Source: Natrinema sp. DC36
GTDB taxonomy: Archaea; Halobacteriota; Halobacteria; Halobacteriales; Natrialbaceae
DNA: 64,000 bases
Assembly (NCBI RefSeq): GCF_020405225.1
Contig: NZ_CP084472.1
Span: 1,240,001 to 1,304,000, forward strand
Direction: 5' to 3'
Shown one piece after another: positions 60,649-64,000 of the stretch. The first letter of the stretch is position 1. Each line of letters starts with the position of its first letter. The notes beneath the pieces were generated by a model. It worked only from the letters and a program-made list of their open reading frames with translations. It ran no database searches and was not told the origin of the DNA. The translations under genes were made by a program, and so were the position numbers.

Positions 60649-62583
60649 ATGAGCACTGTAGAGCAGCAACTCGACGATCTCGAAGCACAGATCACGAGCG
60701 AGTTACCGAGCGATATCTCGGTCTCCTCGGTGAAATACGAAGGCCCCGAACTGGTGGTCTACACGCGCGATCCGAAGAAGTTCGCCCAGAAGGGTGACCT
60801 CATTCGGCAACTCGCGAGCAAGCTACGCAAGCGGATCACCGTCCGGCCGGACCCCAGCGTTCTCTCGCGCCCCGAGCAGGCGCGCGAGGAGATCATGAAC
60901 GTCGTCCCCGAGGACGCGGGGGTCACCGACCTGGACTTCCACGCCGACACCGGCGAAGTCGTCATCGAGGCCGAAAAGCCCGGTATGGTCATCGGCCGCC
61001 ACGGGTCGACGCTCCGCGAAATAACGAAGACCGTCGGCTGGACGCCCGAAGTCGTCCGCACGCCGCCGATCGAATCGTCGACCGTCTCCAACGTCCGTAG
61101 TTTTCTCAAACAGGAGCGCGACGAGCGCCGCGATATTCTCGAGAAGGTCGGTCGACAGATCCACCGCGAGGAGATGTCCGACGACGAGTACGTCCGCATC
61201 ACGACGCTGGGGTGCTGTCGCGAGGTCGGCCGCGCCTCGTTCATCCTCTCGACGCCGGAGACGCGGATCCTCATCGACTGCGGCGACAAACCCGGCGCGG
61301 AGGGCGAAGTGCCGTACCTCCACGCGCCCGAAGCGCTCGGCGCGGGTCCACAGACGATCGACGCGGTCGTCCTCACGCACGCCCACCTCGACCATTCCGC
61401 GCTGATTCCGCTGCTGTTCAAGTACGGCTACGACGGGCCGATCTACTGCACCGAGCCCACGCGGGATCTGATGGGGCTGCTGACGCTCGACTACCTCGAC
61501 GTTGCAGCCAAGGAAGGCCGAAGCCCGCCCTACGAGAGCGAGCAGGTCCGCGAGGCGATCAAACACTGCATCCCCCTCGAGTACGGCGACGTCACCGACA
61601 TCGCGCCGGACGTCAAACTCACCTTCCACAACGCCGGTCACATTCTCGGCTCGGCCGTCTCGCACTTCCACATCGGCGACGGCCTCTACAACGTCGCGTT
61701 CTCCGGCGACATTCACTACGACGACACTCGCCTGTTCAACGGCGCAGTCAACGACTTTCCGCGGGTCGAGACGCTCGTCCTCGAGTCGACCTACGGCGGT
61801 CGAAACGACTATCAGACCGACCAGAAGGACTCCGAGCGGAACCTGATAGAGGTCATCAACGAAGCCCACGACAGGGGCGGCAAGGTCGTTATACCCGCCT
61901 TCGCCGTCGGCCGGTCACAGGAGATCATGCTCGTCCTGGAAGAGGCGATGCGCAACGGGAAAATTCCCGAGATGCCGGTCCACCTCGACGGCATGATCTG
62001 GGAGGCGACGGCGATCCACACCACCTACCCCGAGTACCTCCGGGACGATCTGCGGGACCGCATCTTCCACGAGGACGAGAACCCGTTCCTCGCCGAGGAG
62101 TTCAACCACATCGACGCCGGCGAGGAGGAACGACAGGAGGTCGCCGACGGCGAGCCCTGTATCATCCTCTCGACCTCGGGGATGGTCACCGGCGGCCCGA
62201 TCATGTCCTGGCTCGGCCACATCGGCCCCGATCCGGACTCGTCGCTCGTCTTCGTCGGCTACCAGGCCCAGGGGACCCTCGGTCGACGCATCCAGAACGG
62301 CTGGGACGAAATCCCGACGAGCGAGGTCGGCTCCATGGGTGGCGGCGACGGCCGCGGCACTCTCTCGCTGAACATGGATATCGAAACCGTCGACGGCTTC
62401 TCCGGCCACGCCGACCGCGCCGGCCTCGAGAACTTCGTCAAAACGATGAATCCACGCCCCGAGAAAGTGCTCTGCGTCCACGGCGACGAACGCTCCACGC
62501 AGGACCTCTCCTCGGCGCTCTACCACGACTACGACATGCGAACCTTCGCGCCGAAGAACCTCGAGACCTTCCGCTTCCTCTAA
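60649..62583 (+). CDS. Transcription termination factor / beta-CASP ribonuclease aCPSF1
   Basis: A 644-residue protein. Two N-terminal KH-like domains (residues 1-150; VIGRHGSTLREI is the GxxG loop) precede an MBL core with THAHLDHSA (HxHxDH) and a beta-CASP domain with RNA-processing motifs such as VIPAFAVGRSQEIMLVL and the C-terminal FSGHADRAGLENF and VHGDERSTQ. It is the archaeal CPSF73 homologue that cleaves RNA at T-rich sites to end transcription (also called FttA). The length matches the family. It has an unusual hairpin-rich surrounding: a hairpin in the leader and three strong inverted repeats downstream. Confidence 0.94.
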   Translation: MSTVEQQLDDLEAQITSELPSDISVSSVKYEGPELVVYTRDPKKFAQKGDLIRQLASKLRKRITVRPDPSVLSRPEQAREEIMNVVPEDAGVTDLDFHADTGEVVIEAEKPGMVIGRHGSTLREITKTVGWTPEVVRTPPIESSTVSNVRSFLKQERDERRDILEKVGRQIHREEMSDDEYVRITTLGCCREVGRASFILSTPETRILIDCGDKPGAEGEVPYLHAPEALGAGPQTIDAVVLTHAHLDHSALIPLLFKYGYDGPIYCTEPTRDLMGLLTLDYLDVAAKEGRSPPYESEQVREAIKHCIPLEYGDVTDIAPDVKLTFHNAGHILGSAVSHFHIGDGLYNVAFSGDIHYDDTRLFNGAVNDFPRVETLVLESTYGGRNDYQTDQKDSERNLIEVINEAHDRGGKVVIPAFAVGRSQEIMLVLEEAMRNGKIPEMPVHLDGMIWEATAIHTTYPEYLRDDLRDRIFHEDENPFLAEEFNHIDAGEEERQEVADGEPCIILSTSGMVTGGPIMSWLGHIGPDPDSSLVFVGYQAQGTLGRRIQNGWDEIPTSEVGSMGGGDGRGTLSLNMDIETVDGFSGHADRAGLENFVKTMNPRPEKVLCVHGDERSTQDLSSALYHDYDMRTFAPKNLETFRFL

Positions 62584-62594
62584 AGAAAGCCCTC

Positions 62595-62616
62595 GCGATC
62601 GCTTGGCAGCGATCGC
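62595..62616. terminator. Hairpin 1 after the aCPSF1 gene
   Basis: GCGATCGCT-TGGC-AGCGATCGC is a perfect 9-bp stem with a 4-nt loop 12 nt after the stop codon, followed by CCCTTTTC, the best T-run here. Confidence 0.55.
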
Positions 62617-62649
62617 TCGCCCTTTTCATTTCCACCAGGCGCCGCTAGA

Positions 62650-62677
62650 GCGCGGCGCGCGGATCCGCGCGCCGCGC
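62650..62677. repeat. 28-bp perfect palindrome (inverted repeat 2)
   Basis: A perfect 28-bp palindrome of G/C only, apart from the central GGATCC. With no loop it can form a cruciform or a self-paired RNA hairpin. Confidence 0.7.
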
Positions 62678-62701
62678 CAGGTGGCCTGCCCTTCCCCGTG
62701 A

Positions 62702-62739
62702 CTCGAGCGCGCGCCTCCTGATCGAGGCGCGCGCTCGAG
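62702..62739. repeat. 16-bp inverted repeat 3
   Basis: Arms CTCGAGCGCGCGCCTC (62702-62717) and its complement (62724-62739) form a perfect 16-bp stem with a 6-nt loop. It lies midway between the convergent aCPSF1 and BluB-like genes. Confidence 0.7.
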
Positions 62740-62822
62740 CCGGCCACTATGCATGATCGATCCGTGTAACAGACGCGAGGAATTCAGCTAGTACAGAACC
62801 GGTGAATAAGAGCAGACGGCCG

Positions 62823-63521
62823 TCAACTGCTGTCCGGCGAGCCGACCGCTTCGCCGTCGGTCTCGGTCGACTCGTCGGCGTCCCATCGCTCCTCGTGGAC
62901 GAGCGGTTCTACCTCGAGTCGATCGCGCCAGCCCTCCCGCTGGAGGACCGGCTCCTCGGGGAAGCCGTCCTCGGGATAGCCCAGACAGAGGTACGCGACC
63001 GGCTCGACGTGCGGTGGAATCCCGAGCGCCTCCCGGACCTCGTACGGGTAGAGGACGCTCACCCAGCCGACGCCGACGCCCTCCGCTCGAGCGGCCAGCC
63101 AGAGGTTCTGCACCGCGAGACAGGTCGAGTACACGTCGGTCTGCGTCATCGAACTGCGGCCCAGAACGTGGGGCGCGCCGCGGGTCGGATCGCAGGTCAC
63201 GCAGACGTTGATCGGAGACTCGCGGATCCCCTCGAGCTTCAGCGCGGCGAACTCGCTTTTTTGTGGCTCCTCGTAGCCCTCACGGGCGGCCGCGATGGCG
63301 CGCTCCGCGATTTCGGCGATGTCGGCCTTCGTCCCGTCGTCGCCGACGACGACGAGATCCCACGGTTGCGAAAAGCCGACGCTCGGGGCGTGGTGTGCGG
63401 CCCGAATCAGTCGCTCGAGGATCTCGTCCGGAATCGGTTCATCGCGAAACCGCCGGATATCGCGTCGGGCGTAGATCGTCTTGTACACCGCATCCCGCTC
63501 CGCCTCCGTGAATGCAACCAT
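62823..63521 (-). CDS. BluB-like nitroreductase-fold protein (5,6-dimethylbenzimidazole synthase family)
   Basis: A 232-residue flavin enzyme. RRDIRRFRDEPIPDEILERL (RRSxRxF-like start), AAHHAPSVGFSQPWDLVVVG, the C-terminal GVGVGWVSVLYPYEVREAL and YLCLGYPEDGFPEEP match BluB of aerobic B12 synthesis, which turns FMNH2 into the lower ligand dimethylbenzimidazole. Haloarchaeal members are annotated this way but may be other nitroreductases. It is convergent with aCPSF1 across the hairpin array. The C-terminal acidic tail is an addition. Confidence 0.8.
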   Translation of the reverse strand: MVAFTEAERDAVYKTIYARRDIRRFRDEPIPDEILERLIRAAHHAPSVGFSQPWDLVVVGDDGTKADIAEIAERAIAAAREGYEEPQKSEFAALKLEGIRESPINVCVTCDPTRGAPHVLGRSSMTQTDVYSTCLAVQNLWLAARAEGVGVGWVSVLYPYEVREALGIPPHVEPVAYLCLGYPEDGFPEEPVLQREGWRDRLEVEPLVHEERWDADESTETDGEAVGSPDSS

Positions 63522-63626
63522 TGATTCATCTATGAAAGAACGGTTGTTTAAAACCGCTGACTGGCCCTCGGGATGCGAACTCGAGTCCGGTGAACGGCGA
63601 CGGCTGCCGCTCGATCGGCCGGCCGC

Positions 63627-64000
63627 TTACTCGGGTGCGTCCGCCGGGTCGACGACCTCGCCCGTCGCGGGATAGACTCCCACCTGATCGCAGATATCGG
63701 CCATCGGACAGGCGTCGGGATCCTCGAGACAGGCCGGTTTCCGCGCTGTGCAGTACTCGCGACCGAACTGGATCGTCGCCGTGTGACCGAAGCCGCACTT
63801 CGCCGCGGGCACGTCGCGCTCGAGGACGGCCCGAACCCCCTCGTGGTCCGCGTCCGGCGGGGCGATCCCTATGCGGCGATAGATCCGGTGGACATGCGTG
63901 TCGACGGGAAAAACGCCGCCGCGACCGCCCGCGAAGAGCAGGACGCAATCGGCGGTCTTCGGGCCGACGCCGCGGACCTCGAGCAGCGTCTCGCGCACCG
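63627..64000 (-). CDS. nth: Endonuclease III (partial, N-terminus beyond the edge)
   Basis: The C-terminal part (about 124 residues) of a HhH-GPD DNA glycosylase. LLEVRGVGPKTADCVLLFAG is the helix-hairpin-helix with the catalytic Lys, VDTHVHRIYRRIGI contains the catalytic Asp, and CGFGHTATIQFGREYC with the following cysteines (C-x6-C-x6-C-x5-C type) is the 4Fe-4S cluster. It removes oxidised pyrimidines in base excision repair. The start lies to the right of the window, so length and start are unknown. Confidence 0.9.
   Translation of the reverse strand, partial: VRETLLEVRGVGPKTADCVLLFAGGRGGVFPVDTHVHRIYRRIGIAPPDADHEGVRAVLERDVPAAKCGFGHTATIQFGREYCTARKPACLEDPDACPMADICDQVGVYPATGEVVDPADAPE

Noticed and set aside
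60458-60652. 64-codon frame overlapping the aCPSF1 start
   Set aside because: Arg/Ser-rich, no haloarchaeal features, and the ATGA overlap can arise by chance; kept only as part of the leader description.

Overview
The window is chromosomal-type DNA of a halophilic archaeon (class Halobacteria, probably a Natrialbales-like genus; the genus is inference). The grounds are high GC, strongly acidic proteins, many genes with an AT-rich TATA box 22-35 nt before the start codon (leaderless transcription), Tat-type lipoproteins, a haloarchaeal gas-vesicle cluster, an RdfA/SMC-like cell-shape pair and an aCPSF1 (FttA) gene. I see no CRISPR array and no rRNA. One tRNA (Val, CAC) is present.

Layout. 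1-16.7 kb is mostly housekeeping: the end of an AI-2E-type transporter, a DUF2270 membrane protein, glycine decarboxylase gcvPA-gcvPB, a cobalamin adenosyltransferase, small zinc-ribbon genes, tRNA-Val followed by a decayed IS6-type transposase, two polytopic membrane proteins, an SRPBCC protein, an archaea-specific SMC-related protein next to rdfA, and a malic enzyme/phosphotransacetylase-like fusion. 16.7-41 kb is a pentose catabolic island: two Tat-exported GH43 arabinanase-like enzymes with ricin-type lectin domains, a Gfo6-type xylose dehydrogenase, alpha-ketoglutarate semialdehyde dehydrogenase, a keto-deoxy-pentonate dehydratase, a GntP permease, a complete XacGHIJK-like ABC importer, a xylonate dehydratase of the enolase superfamily, a zinc alcohol dehydrogenase, an SDR, an MBL-fold hydrolase and an IclR regulator, then a further ADH and a second Gfo/Idh/MocA oxidoreductase. 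Together these fit extracellular cleavage of arabinose/xylose polymers, ABC uptake, and oxidation to alpha-ketoglutarate by the Weimberg-type route known from Haloferax volcanii.

41.8-48.9 kb is a gas-vesicle cluster in two divergent units: gvpF-G-H-(unknown)-J-K-L-M on the minus strand and gvpA-N-O on the plus strand. It has no gvpC, gvpD or gvpE. An unrecognised 308-residue protein sits where gvpI is expected, GvpO carries an N-terminal Cys/His motif, and palindromes sharing a TTGCA half-site lie upstream of gvpA. An IS605-type right-end hairpin lies just beyond gvpM.

49-64 kb mixes small signalling and regulatory genes (HalOD1, DUF7344-type, Lrp/AsnC, CHY zinc finger), a membrane-anchored double winged-helix regulator with a Thr/Asn-rich presumed outer domain, DNA repair genes (mutS, nucS, a truncated endonuclease III at the right edge), a GNAT, a YbhB-like protein, the termination factor aCPSF1/FttA flanked by striking hairpins, and a BluB-like nitroreductase. 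Part 2 concentrates on the altered gas-vesicle cluster, the pentose island and its duplication scar, the inverted repeats around fttA, the rdfA operator candidate and the membrane-anchored regulator. Promoter calls are by eye from TATA-like boxes and their distance to the start codon.
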